Notes under the pieces: model-generated
Told to the model about the DNA's origin: nothing
What the model saw: only the letters and a program-made list of their open reading frames with translations
Database searches by the model: none
Part shown: in pieces, positions 1 to 5,369 of the stretch
Numbering within the stretch: the stretch's first letter is position 1
Layout of the letters: each line of letters begins with the position of its first letter
Source of the DNA: CAZXVW01 sp964644025
Lineage (GTDB): Bacteria; Acidobacteriota; Terriglobia; Bryobacterales; Bryobacteraceae
Direction: 5' to 3'
Assembly: GCA_964644025.1 (NCBI GenBank)
Contig: CAZXVW010000195.1
Coordinates: 1-7,840, forward strand
Length of the DNA: 7,840 bases
Position numbers and translations under genes: made by a program

Positions 1-554
1 AGGCCGATGGCTCCTTCGAACGACCGCCGGCTATGGATCTCGGCTGTCTTTTCGCCGTTGACAAAGGCGATGATGTGGTTGCCGATGCAGTCGATCTCAA
101 TGTCGTGCCAGACGCCCGCCTTCATCTTGCCGGGGAAGGCGCGGGCCAGATCGTAGATGGATCCGCCGGGATTGCGTTCCTTGCCGGCGGCGTCATCGAG
201 AAGCTGCAACTCGAAACCATTGAAAGCGGGCCGTCCGACCTTGCCATGGCCGGGGTCGCGAAACAGGACGCCGCTGTTGAAGTGCGGCAGCGCGGAGCGG
301 AACTTCAGGCGCAGCTTAAAGTCCTGGAACTCCTGGACGGTGGCCAGCCAGCCGTTGGTGAGTTCGCCTTGCCGGCGGCTCACGACGATCGCGCCGTCCC
401 GGACAGCCCAGTTTCCGCTGCCGACGATCTCCCAGCCGCTGAGATCCTTGCCGTTGAACAACGGCCGCCATGCGCCGGCCGGCTCCGAGGCGCTTTTGCA
501 ACCGCACAGCACCACGAGCGCCAGCAGGATGAGAACAGCCTTGTTGCGTATCAT
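1..554 (-). CDS. DUF1080 (3-keto-disaccharide hydrolase-like) lipoprotein, 3' end missing
   Basis: The frame opens at ATG 554-552 and runs off the left edge after 184 codons. Residues 1-19 form a lipoprotein signal (MIRNKAVLILLALVVLCGC) with lipobox LCGC, so Cys19 is probably lipidated and the protein sits in an envelope membrane. The mature part starts with the DUF1080 hallmark LFNGKDLSGW (32-41). It continues with HFNSGVLFRDP (91-101), GFELQLLDD (113-121), GSIYDL (131-136) and a WHDIEIDCIGNHIIAFVNG stretch (149-167), all typical of this concanavalin-like fold. The visible end, EGAIG, normally precedes the last ~25-30 residues, so little is missing. Characterised relatives hydrolyse 3-keto-glucosides; applying that here is inference. 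It lies 59 bp after the GntR gene on the same strand. An upstream in-frame GTG at the GntR stop was not chosen because it overlaps its own Shine-Dalgarno (SD) sequence and would bury the signal peptide. Confidence 0.88.
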   Translation of the reverse strand, partial: MIRNKAVLILLALVVLCGCKSASEPAGAWRPLFNGKDLSGWEIVGSGNWAVRDGAIVVSRRQGELTNGWLATVQEFQDFKLRLKFRSALPHFNSGVLFRDPGHGKVGRPAFNGFELQLLDDAAGKERNPGGSIYDLARAFPGKMKAGVWHDIEIDCIGNHIIAFVNGEKTAEIHSRRSFEGAIG

Positions 555-613
555 GCCAGTCGCCGGGACCTCAGGCGCGAATTGGAACCAGATTCGGGCC
601 GTGAGCCACCGTT

Positions 614-1294
614 TCACTCCTTTCCTTCCCCGGGTTGACGGTTCTCCGGGCCGACGGGCTGCAGGACGCTCTCGAACATCTTCCGGGTTTCCTCGATGTT
701 ATGTTTGACCGCGCTGACCAGCGCTTCCACATCCCGGCGAATACAGGCCTGGAGGATAGCCCGATGTTCGACCAGGGCCTTCTTGGCCCGGGACGGTTTT
801 ACGGTAGCGAGGTTCCGGTAACGGGAGCTGCGCAGCCAGAGTTCGTCCAGCATCTGGAGCAGGTAGCCCCGGCGGCAAGCGCGGTAGATGGTGTAGTGGA
901 ACCGCCGGTTCACCCGCAGCGTTTCCTCGTAAGCTCCGGCTTCGGTCAACTGCTTCATCTGCGCGAAGAGCGTTTTCAGCTCCTTGATGTCAGCGTCGGT
1001 CAGCCTGACCAGGGCCAGGCGCGCGGCGAGGGCCTCGATTTCCGCGCGGATCAGGTACAGGTCCTCGATTTCTTCCCGGCTCAGCGGCTTCACGTGAACG
1101 CCGTGGTGGGGGATGATATCGACGTAGCCTTCCGCTTCCAGGCGCTTGAAAGCTTCCCGCAGCGGGATGACACTCACTCCGAGCCGTTTCTTGAGGCGGT
1201 TCTGGTCGATTTTCGTACCGGGCTTCAACCGGCCGGAAATGATGTCCCGCCGGATTTCCTCGAGGATGGTCTCGCTGAGCGTACTGTAAGCCAT
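614..1294 (-). CDS. GntR-family transcriptional regulator, FCD (FadR-type) subgroup
   Basis: This 226-residue protein has the usual length for a FadR-type GntR regulator. The N-terminal winged helix-turn-helix spans about residues 5-70 and includes LGVSVIPLREAFKRLEAEG (38-56) and the wing IIPHHGVHV (60-68). The rest is the all-helical FCD ligand domain. N129 and H133 (NRRFH), H177 (EHRAI) and H198 (VKHN) match the metal-binding pattern of FCD proteins that sense organic or sugar acids. The start ATG follows AGGA at a spacing of 8 nt. The gene is co-oriented with the dehydratase genes but separated from them by 144 bp containing a tandem-hairpin element, so it may be cotranscribed or expressed separately. 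It probably regulates the neighbouring sugar-acid genes in response to a pathway acid; that is inferred from family and position, not shown. Confidence 0.9.
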   Translation of the reverse strand: MAYSTLSETILEEIRRDIISGRLKPGTKIDQNRLKKRLGVSVIPLREAFKRLEAEGYVDIIPHHGVHVKPLSREEIEDLYLIRAEIEALAARLALVRLTDADIKELKTLFAQMKQLTEAGAYEETLRVNRRFHYTIYRACRRGYLLQMLDELWLRSSRYRNLATVKPSRAKKALVEHRAILQACIRRDVEALVSAVKHNIEETRKMFESVLQPVGPENRQPGEGKE

Positions 1295-1310
1295 AGCGTC
1301 ATTCCTACGG

Positions 1311-1366
1311 GTGGGCAGGAGCGGGAGTGAGACTCCCGCGCGGACTAAGAGTCCGCCCCACCTGCC
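1311..1366. repeat. Tandem-hairpin, REP/BIME-like extragenic palindromic element
   Basis: Two perfect hairpins stand back to back without a spacer. GCGGGAGT (1321-1328) pairs with ACTCCCGC (1332-1339) around the loop GAG. GCGGACT (1340-1346) pairs with AGTCCGC (1350-1356) around the loop AAG. The pair is flanked by arms that can close a three-way junction: GGCAGG (1314-1319) with CCTGCC (1361-1366), or alternatively GTGGG (1311-1315) with CCCAC (1357-1361). The two hairpins look like diverged copies of one unit. The element lies between the dehydratase large subunit and the GntR start, ending 17 bp before the GntR ATG. It resembles repetitive extragenic palindromes; no second copy is visible in this window, so its repetitive nature is inferred. 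Confidence 0.65.
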
Positions 1367-1404
1367 GCTGCCGGGTTGAAACGATTTGAGTCACTGTTTC
1401 TCGC

Positions 1405-1426
1405 CGCCGGCCTCACGGCTCCGGCG
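1405..1426 (-). terminator. GC hairpin after the dehydratase genes, possible weak terminator
   Basis: On the minus strand CGCCGG (1426-1421) can pair with CCGGCG (1410-1405) around a 10-nt loop. It sits 12 bp after the large-subunit stop codon. No T-run follows, so it is not a classic intrinsic terminator. It could be an mRNA-stabilising stem, or chance in GC-rich DNA. Confidence 0.22.
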
Positions 1427-1438
1427 CCACCGGGGTGG

Positions 1439-2599
1439 TCAAGCGCTCCGGTAAAGCTTAGTTAACACAAACTCCTGGTGACCGAGCGTTTCGGCGCAAG
1501 TCAACCGGCCGCTGGCCACGCGGATCATCATGTCCCACAAGCGATCACCCGCCTGCTCCAGGGTGTACCGGCGCTGGAGCAGGCCGGAGACATCCACGTC
1601 GATGTGTTCACTCATGGTTTTCACGGTGAGCGGGTTGGCCGAGAGCTTGATGACCGGCTCGATCGGGTTGCCCACGATATTGCCCTGGCCGGTCGGGAAC
1701 AGATGGACCACCGCGCCGGAGGCGGCCCACAGCGTCACCGCCTCGGCGGCGGCCGAAGAGGTATCCATGAACCACAACCCGGGCCCTTTCGGCGCCTCGG
1801 CCGGTCCGAGGCAGCCGACGTAGCGGCTCTTGCGCCCGATCTTCTGTAAGTTGCCGAGAGCCTTTTCCTCGATGGTGGTCAGGCCGCCGCGGATATTGCC
1901 CTTGGTCGGCTGCGAGCCCAACAGGTCGGCTCCCTGGGAAACGATGAAGTCGTTGTAGGCTCTGAAGATCTCCAGGAACTGCTTGCCGACCTCGGGCGTG
2001 GCCGCCCGCGAGGCGCAGAAATCCTCGGCGCCGCAGATCTCCGACGTCTCACCGAAGCTGACCGTAGCCCCTATCTCGGTGAGGGAATCCACGACGTTAC
2101 CCACAGTTGGATTAGAAGCCAGGCCGCTGGTGGTGTCCGACTCACCGCACTTCACCGATACATACAATTCCCTTACGTGGCACTCCTCCCGCGGGATCTC
2201 ACTGGCCTGCTGGAGGAACTTCTGCGCAGTCCGGGAAACCGCCTCGATGGTGCGGAAATCGCCGTTCCGCTCGATGGAGAAACCCTCGACCGGCTTGCCG
2301 GTTTCCGCGATTCCGTCCACGATCCGCCGGGTCCACTCCGGCTCGATGCCGACCACCACGCAGGCGGCCACGTTCGGATTCGCCCCCGTGCCGATCATCG
2401 TGCGGAAGAAAAGCTCCAGGTCCTCGCCGAATTGGAGGCGTCCATAAGCGTGGGGAAGAGCCAGCGTGCCTTTGACGTTGGCGGCCACCGCTTCACAGGC
2501 CGCGTTGGATATGTCATCCACCGGCAGAATCACGACGTGGTTCCGGGTGCCCACCCGGCCGTTTTCCCGCCTGTATCCCTGGAATGTCTGCTCTCTCAT
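1439..2599 (-). CDS. UxaA-family dehydratase/lyase large subunit (altronate dehydratase-like)
   Basis: This 386-residue protein matches the C-terminal catalytic portion of altronate/galactarate dehydratases, and (2R)-sulfolactate sulfo-lyase beta (SuyB) in length and split architecture. Visible family blocks are YRRENGRVGTRN (9-20), KCGESDTTSGLASNPTVG (150-167), PTKGNIRGGLTTIEEKALG (231-249), PTGQGNIVGNPIEPVIK (302-318) and a C-terminal GHQEF (373-377). Family members are metal-dependent cytoplasmic enzymes removing water from aldonic or aldaric acids to give 2-keto-3-deoxy acids. The start is placed at ATG 2599 because GAGG lies 8 nt upstream; a GTG at 2608 would add only three residues. The small-subunit gene ends 2 nt upstream, which indicates translational coupling and a two-subunit enzyme. 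Sugar context favours a hexonate or uronate-derived acid, but the exact substrate is unresolved. Confidence 0.9.
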   Translation of the reverse strand: MREQTFQGYRRENGRVGTRNHVVILPVDDISNAACEAVAANVKGTLALPHAYGRLQFGEDLELFFRTMIGTGANPNVAACVVVGIEPEWTRRIVDGIAETGKPVEGFSIERNGDFRTIEAVSRTAQKFLQQASEIPREECHVRELYVSVKCGESDTTSGLASNPTVGNVVDSLTEIGATVSFGETSEICGAEDFCASRAATPEVGKQFLEIFRAYNDFIVSQGADLLGSQPTKGNIRGGLTTIEEKALGNLQKIGRKSRYVGCLGPAEAPKGPGLWFMDTSSAAAEAVTLWAASGAVVHLFPTGQGNIVGNPIEPVIKLSANPLTVKTMSEHIDVDVSGLLQRRYTLEQAGDRLWDMMIRVASGRLTCAETLGHQEFVLTKLYRSA

Positions 2600-2601
2600 G
2601 A

Positions 2602-2880
2602 TCACCACCTCGCCGTCTTCAAATTGTGGGTATGAACGTGTTCGCCCGGTGAGATCGCGCCGGTTGCGTTTCCGATCGGCGCGTTGTACTTGATCACCTG
2701 TTCACCGGCGGCAACCGGCGCCAGCGCGATCTTATGTCCCAGGGGGATGTCCTGGGCGGCCGTCAACCGGAGCGTTTCATCGGTCTCCATGTTCCAGCCG
2801 GTCAACTGCTGGTCTTTCTTCACGTCCGTTACCGCGACGGCTACGTTGTCCTGTTTTGCGTGAACAATGAAATGAATCAT
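2602..2880 (-). CDS. UxaA-family dehydratase small subunit (SAF domain)
   Basis: This 92-residue protein is a lone SAF domain, corresponding to the N-terminal domain of single-chain altronate dehydratase and to SuyA of sulfolactate sulfo-lyase. Characteristic blocks are DNVAVAV (11-17), GHKIAL (48-53), VIKYNAPIG (62-70), GEHVHTHN (79-86) and the terminal KTARW. The segment GWNMETDET (28-36) is the longer variant typical of stand-alone small subunits. ATG 2880 is chosen over an in-frame ATG at 2934 because GGAG lies 5 nt before it, homology begins at MIHFIVHA, and the longer form would overlap the preceding isomerase gene. It likely forms a complex with the large subunit encoded immediately downstream, helping to close the active site. 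Its only neighbours on this strand are enzymes, with a gap of 32 bp upstream. Confidence 0.9.
   Translation of the reverse strand: MIHFIVHAKQDNVAVAVTDVKKDQQLTGWNMETDETLRLTAAQDIPLGHKIALAPVAAGEQVIKYNAPIGNATGAISPGEHVHTHNLKTARW
2608..2614 (-). promoter_or_regulatory. Ribosome binding site deciding the large-subunit start
   Basis: GGCGAGG on the minus strand, with GAGG 8 nt before ATG 2599, sits inside the last codons of the small-subunit gene. It supports ATG 2599 over GTG 2608, which overlaps this site. The arrangement suggests that ribosomes finishing the small subunit restart on the large one. Confidence 0.6.
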
Positions 2881-2912
2881 AATCTCTCCGCTTTTTCCCA
2901 GGCCGCCGGATG

Positions 2913-3824
2913 CTATCCGAGCGGCATCCGGCAATGCCGGCGCAGGAACTCGATGTTCTTCGCCGTGGCCTCGATCACATTCCGGCGGTCCGTGTGCCGG
3001 GACTCGAACACGTACCAGCCGTCATAGCCGATGTCGTTGAGCGCCTGAAAGGCTGCCGGCCAGTCAACTGGACCCGGCTCAGACAACAGTTTCTCGTGGT
3101 TCTTGACGTGCACCTGGCAGATCCGCTCCCTGCCCAGCAGCTTGATGCCGGGAATCGCCTGCTCCCGGTGCCCGTAGTAGGCCATATTGAAGAGGTCGTA
3201 GTAGACCTTGACCGCCGGATGCTGCACCAGGTCGACGAGTTTCTTGTTCTCCGCCGGGCTAAGCGAGTTCTCCAGACCCATGACGACACCCGCTTCGGCG
3301 GCCGCCGGAGCGGCGGCACGCAGCAGTTCGACCACCGGCCCGTAGGAAGCCTCGTCGTTCATGTCGGGAGCATTGGCGCGGAAGAAAGCCACCAGGATCA
3401 CGCTGGAACCGAGGAACTCCGCGACGCGGATAGCCCGCGTCAGGTTGATGCCGGCCACCGGCGAACGGAGGATGGAAACGCCACGGTCCCAGACGCCGGC
3501 CAGCGAGGGGATGATCATTCCCCACCGGTTGGCTTCCTTTTTGTAACGGCGCACGACGTCCCAGTCCCGCAGGTTGGGAGTTCCAGAGGTGATTTGCAAC
3601 TCCACGCCGAGCAACCCCGGGATCTGCCGGGCCAGCTTGAAGACGCCGAAGTCGCCCACCATCTTCATGCTGGCGGCGCGGTGGCCGATCTTGAGGGGGA
3701 CCGGCTGCTGGGATTCGGCGGGCGTTTTTGCCGGCGGCGCGCCGCGGGCGGCCTTGCCCGCAACCACCGCGCCCAGGCCGGCGCCTTGCACCAAAGTACG
3801 GCGCGAAACGTTTCCGTGACTCAT
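2913..3824 (-). CDS. Tat-exported TIM-barrel sugar isomerase/epimerase-like protein
   Basis: This 303-residue protein begins with a Tat-type signal: SRRTLV (7-12) followed by a Gly/Ala-rich core and a likely cleavage site near AARGA (25-29). The remainder is an AP-endonuclease-2/xylose-isomerase-like TIM barrel, as in hydroxypyruvate isomerase and IolE-type enzymes. The expected divalent-metal ligands are visible: E185 in MGLEN, D210 in YYDLFN, H239 in QVHVKN and E274 in YVFESRH. The start is ATG 3824. AGGAGG lies upstream at a rather long spacing of about 12 nt; the open frame continues further but would run into the oxidoreductase gene and lose the signal peptide. It lies 100 bp after the oxidoreductase and 32 bp before the dehydratase small subunit. 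Pairing with a Gfo/Idh/MocA protein suggests isomerisation, epimerisation or elimination on an oxidised sugar; the reaction is not determinable from sequence. Confidence 0.88.
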   Translation of the reverse strand: MSHGNVSRRTLVQGAGLGAVVAGKAARGAPPAKTPAESQQPVPLKIGHRAASMKMVGDFGVFKLARQIPGLLGVELQITSGTPNLRDWDVVRRYKKEANRWGMIIPSLAGVWDRGVSILRSPVAGINLTRAIRVAEFLGSSVILVAFFRANAPDMNDEASYGPVVELLRAAAPAAAEAGVVMGLENSLSPAENKKLVDLVQHPAVKVYYDLFNMAYYGHREQAIPGIKLLGRERICQVHVKNHEKLLSEPGPVDWPAAFQALNDIGYDGWYVFESRHTDRRNVIEATAKNIEFLRRHCRMPLG

Positions 3825-3849
3825 GGCATTGTCGTCCCTCCTCGATGTT

Positions 3850-3875
3850 GCGGCGGCCGGTCCCGCCGGCGCCGC
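3850..3875. other. Intercistronic GC hairpin between oxidoreductase and isomerase genes
   Basis: GCGGC (3850-3854) and GCCGG (3856-3860) pair with CCGGC (3866-3870) and GCCGC (3871-3875), giving a 10-bp stem with one bulged G and a 5-nt loop. It lies in the 100-bp gap of the presumed operon, 25 bp before the isomerase start. It may be an mRNA processing or stability stem, or chance. Confidence 0.3.
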
Positions 3876-3924
3876 ACCGGTTTCGAGCAGCTCGCGTGGC
3901 CCCGGCTTGCCGAAGCGCCGCCAA

Positions 3925-5145
3925 TCAGGGGATCTCGGCTGCCTTAACGTGACGATGCTCGGCGGCCGACAGCAGCGCGCCGCGGGCGATCTGCACGGCT
4001 GGCAGATGGTCTCGGGCGGACGGAAACGCCGGCCGCTTTCCCTGCACTGCCTCCAGAAAGTGAGCGTACTGGAGGAACGAAGGATCCAGCTTGCTGGTGG
4101 GCAGGGTGACCTCGCGGGTCTGGGCGCGGGGCGATTCCTGCTTGCCGTAAGGCCGCCAGTAAGCGCGCTGGTGTAGCACCGCCTTGCCGGAGCTGCGCGA
4201 GCCAAGTTGCAGGGTGGCGCCTTCACCGAACAGGATGTCCGGTCCCGGGCCGCCGCAGGAATACAGGTTTCCGCCGTAGGTCATCAGCGCGCCGTTGGTG
4301 TAACGGACAACGACGCCGGCATGGTCCCAGGAATCGCGCTTTTCCAGACGCCGGTTGTGGGTGCCGCCCAGGCAGGTGACTTCCTCGATGCCGCTGTTGA
4401 TGAACCAGTTGAAAACATCGAGCGTGTGAATTCCCTGCTCATAGACGACGGCCCCACCTTCAGCCTGATGCATGCGCCAGTTGCGCCGCGAGTCGACTTC
4501 CGGGTCGGGGTAGATCTTGCGCCAGTCGGCGCGGAACGTCTGCGCCCAACCGTAGAGCACGCGCCCGATGAGGCCGTCGCGGAGTTTCGCGGCGAGTGTC
4601 TGGTAGCCCGGGGAGTGCCGGCTCTGGGTACCCACCTGAATGACTTTCCGGTTCCGGTCCGCGGCGGCGATGATCTTCCGGGTGTCGGCCACGTCGATGG
4701 TGAGGGGTTTTTCACACAACACGTGCTTGCCGGCGTCCAGGGCGGCCACCGCGCCTTCCCGATGGAGGAGGTTGGGCAGCGAGATGACCACGGCGTCCAG
4801 CTCCGGATCCTTGAGCATCTGGTGAAAGTCCCGGTAGAGTTTCGGCTGGCCGCTGGTGACCAGGCGGCGTTTCTCTTCCAGCATCTCGGGCAGGATGTCG
4901 CAAAGGGCCACCAGGTCAAACTGGTCCCCGTAGTGATTGATGGCGCGAATGTGGGTCTTGCTGCGGTTGCCGCACCCGATGATTCCGATATGCAATTTCT
5001 CGCCTGGCCCGAGGCGGGTCGGGATAATGGAGGTATCCGGCGCGGCCGCGCTGGCGATTCCCGCGACGGCCCCCAACCCGGCTCCAGCCGGCAGCAGCAC
5101 GTTCGTTTCCAGAAACGAACGGCGCGTCAGTGCCTCATCGCTCAT
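3925..5145 (-). CDS. Tat-exported Gfo/Idh/MocA-family oxidoreductase
   Basis: This 406-residue protein carries a Tat signal (TRRSFLETN at 7-15, then a Gly/Ala-rich core ending near IASAAA, 30-35). A Rossmann dinucleotide-binding domain follows, with GIIGCGNRS (54-62), and then the family's CEKPLT motif (144-149), whose Lys146 is the conserved catalytic lysine. The C-terminal alpha/beta domain has EQGIHTLDVFNW (236-247), where H240 and D243 occupy the usual active-site positions. Members oxidise or reduce sugar hydroxyls or rearrange sugars with NAD(P). In exported members such as Zymomonas glucose-fructose oxidoreductase the cofactor stays tightly bound. ATG 5145 follows AGGA at 8 nt. It is the first gene after the promoter region at 5252-5287, so it probably heads the operon continuing into the isomerase and dehydratase genes. 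A 3-keto-sugar-forming role is suggested by the DUF1080 neighbour but unproven. Confidence 0.92.
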   Translation of the reverse strand: MSDEALTRRSFLETNVLLPAGAGLGAVAGIASAAAPDTSIIPTRLGPGEKLHIGIIGCGNRSKTHIRAINHYGDQFDLVALCDILPEMLEEKRRLVTSGQPKLYRDFHQMLKDPELDAVVISLPNLLHREGAVAALDAGKHVLCEKPLTIDVADTRKIIAAADRNRKVIQVGTQSRHSPGYQTLAAKLRDGLIGRVLYGWAQTFRADWRKIYPDPEVDSRRNWRMHQAEGGAVVYEQGIHTLDVFNWFINSGIEEVTCLGGTHNRRLEKRDSWDHAGVVVRYTNGALMTYGGNLYSCGGPGPDILFGEGATLQLGSRSSGKAVLHQRAYWRPYGKQESPRAQTREVTLPTSKLDPSFLQYAHFLEAVQGKRPAFPSARDHLPAVQIARGALLSAAEHRHVKAAEIP

Positions 5146-5251
5146 GAGACTGTTCCTCTCTCGGCAATCTGTCTTGAGGGCGTCACTCCCGCCGCTCCGG
5201 CTGTGCCGCGTTCCGGAGGCGGGCCGGGGAGGGACGGCCACAAGCGAAAGT

Positions 5252-5266
5252 ATTATAACTTATAAT
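5252..5266. promoter_or_regulatory. Perfect 7-1-7 palindrome over the -10 elements, candidate operator
   Basis: ATTATAA and TTATAAT flank a single central base (C on the plus strand, G on the minus), forming a 15-bp perfect inverted repeat that covers both -10 hexamers. Size and position fit a dimeric repressor site, and the encoded GntR protein is the obvious candidate. However, the sequence lacks the GT...AC core common in FadR-type operators, and AT-rich -10 elements can be palindromic by chance. Confidence 0.35.
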
Positions 5267-5287
5267 TTCTAAACTGCAAACTCTCAA
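5252..5287 (-). promoter_or_regulatory. Two overlapping sigma70-type promoters for the oxidoreductase operon
   Basis: In an AT-rich island within otherwise GC-rich DNA, the minus strand shows TTGAGA (5287-5282), 17 bp, TATAAG (5264-5259). A second, staggered pair is TTTGCA (5280-5275), 17 bp, TATAAT (5257-5252). Both are close to the sigma70 consensus. Either would start transcription at about 5245-5252, giving a leader of roughly 100 nt before ATG 5145. Confidence 0.6.
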
Positions 5288-5329
5288 AACAGGCTTTGGC
5301 TGATCTTCCCCTTCCCGGCGACGGTGGAA

Positions 5330-5353
5330 GCCCACGCGGTGATGGCGCGGGGC
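5330..5353 (-). terminator. Terminator-like hairpin after the symporter gene
   Basis: On the minus strand GCCCCGCG (5353-5346) pairs with CGCGTGGGC (5338-5330) as an 8-bp stem with one bulged T and a 7-nt loop, 16 bp after the symporter stop codon. No T-tract follows, so factor-independent termination is doubtful. Its place between the symporter and the next promoter fits separation of two transcription units. Confidence 0.3.
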
Positions 5354-5369
5354 AGCAAATCACGGGCAG

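Noticed and set aside
555..619. Alternative GTG start of the DUF1080 gene overlapping the GntR stop
   Set aside because: The only good SD sequence there overlaps the GTG itself. The lipoprotein signal peptide begins exactly at ATG 554.
635..1330. 231-codon plus-strand open frame
   Set aside because: It is antisense to the GntR regulator, and the product has no recognisable motif.
1405..1440. Rho-independent terminator after the dehydratase operon
   Set aside because: The stem is only 6 bp with a long loop and no T-run, so it is listed only as a low-confidence hairpin.
2910..3947. 345-codon plus-strand open frame
   Set aside because: It is antisense to the TIM-barrel gene, whose minus-strand product has a Tat signal and metal ligands. 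The plus-strand translation shows no family features.
3825..4226. N-terminal extension of the isomerase frame by 134 codons
   Set aside because: It overlaps the end of the oxidoreductase gene, reads as low-complexity Arg/Pro-rich sequence, and would bury the Tat signal.
4207..5265. 352-codon plus-strand open frame
   Set aside because: It is antisense to the Gfo/Idh/MocA gene and opens with TTG; no recognisable domains. This is a GC-driven shadow.
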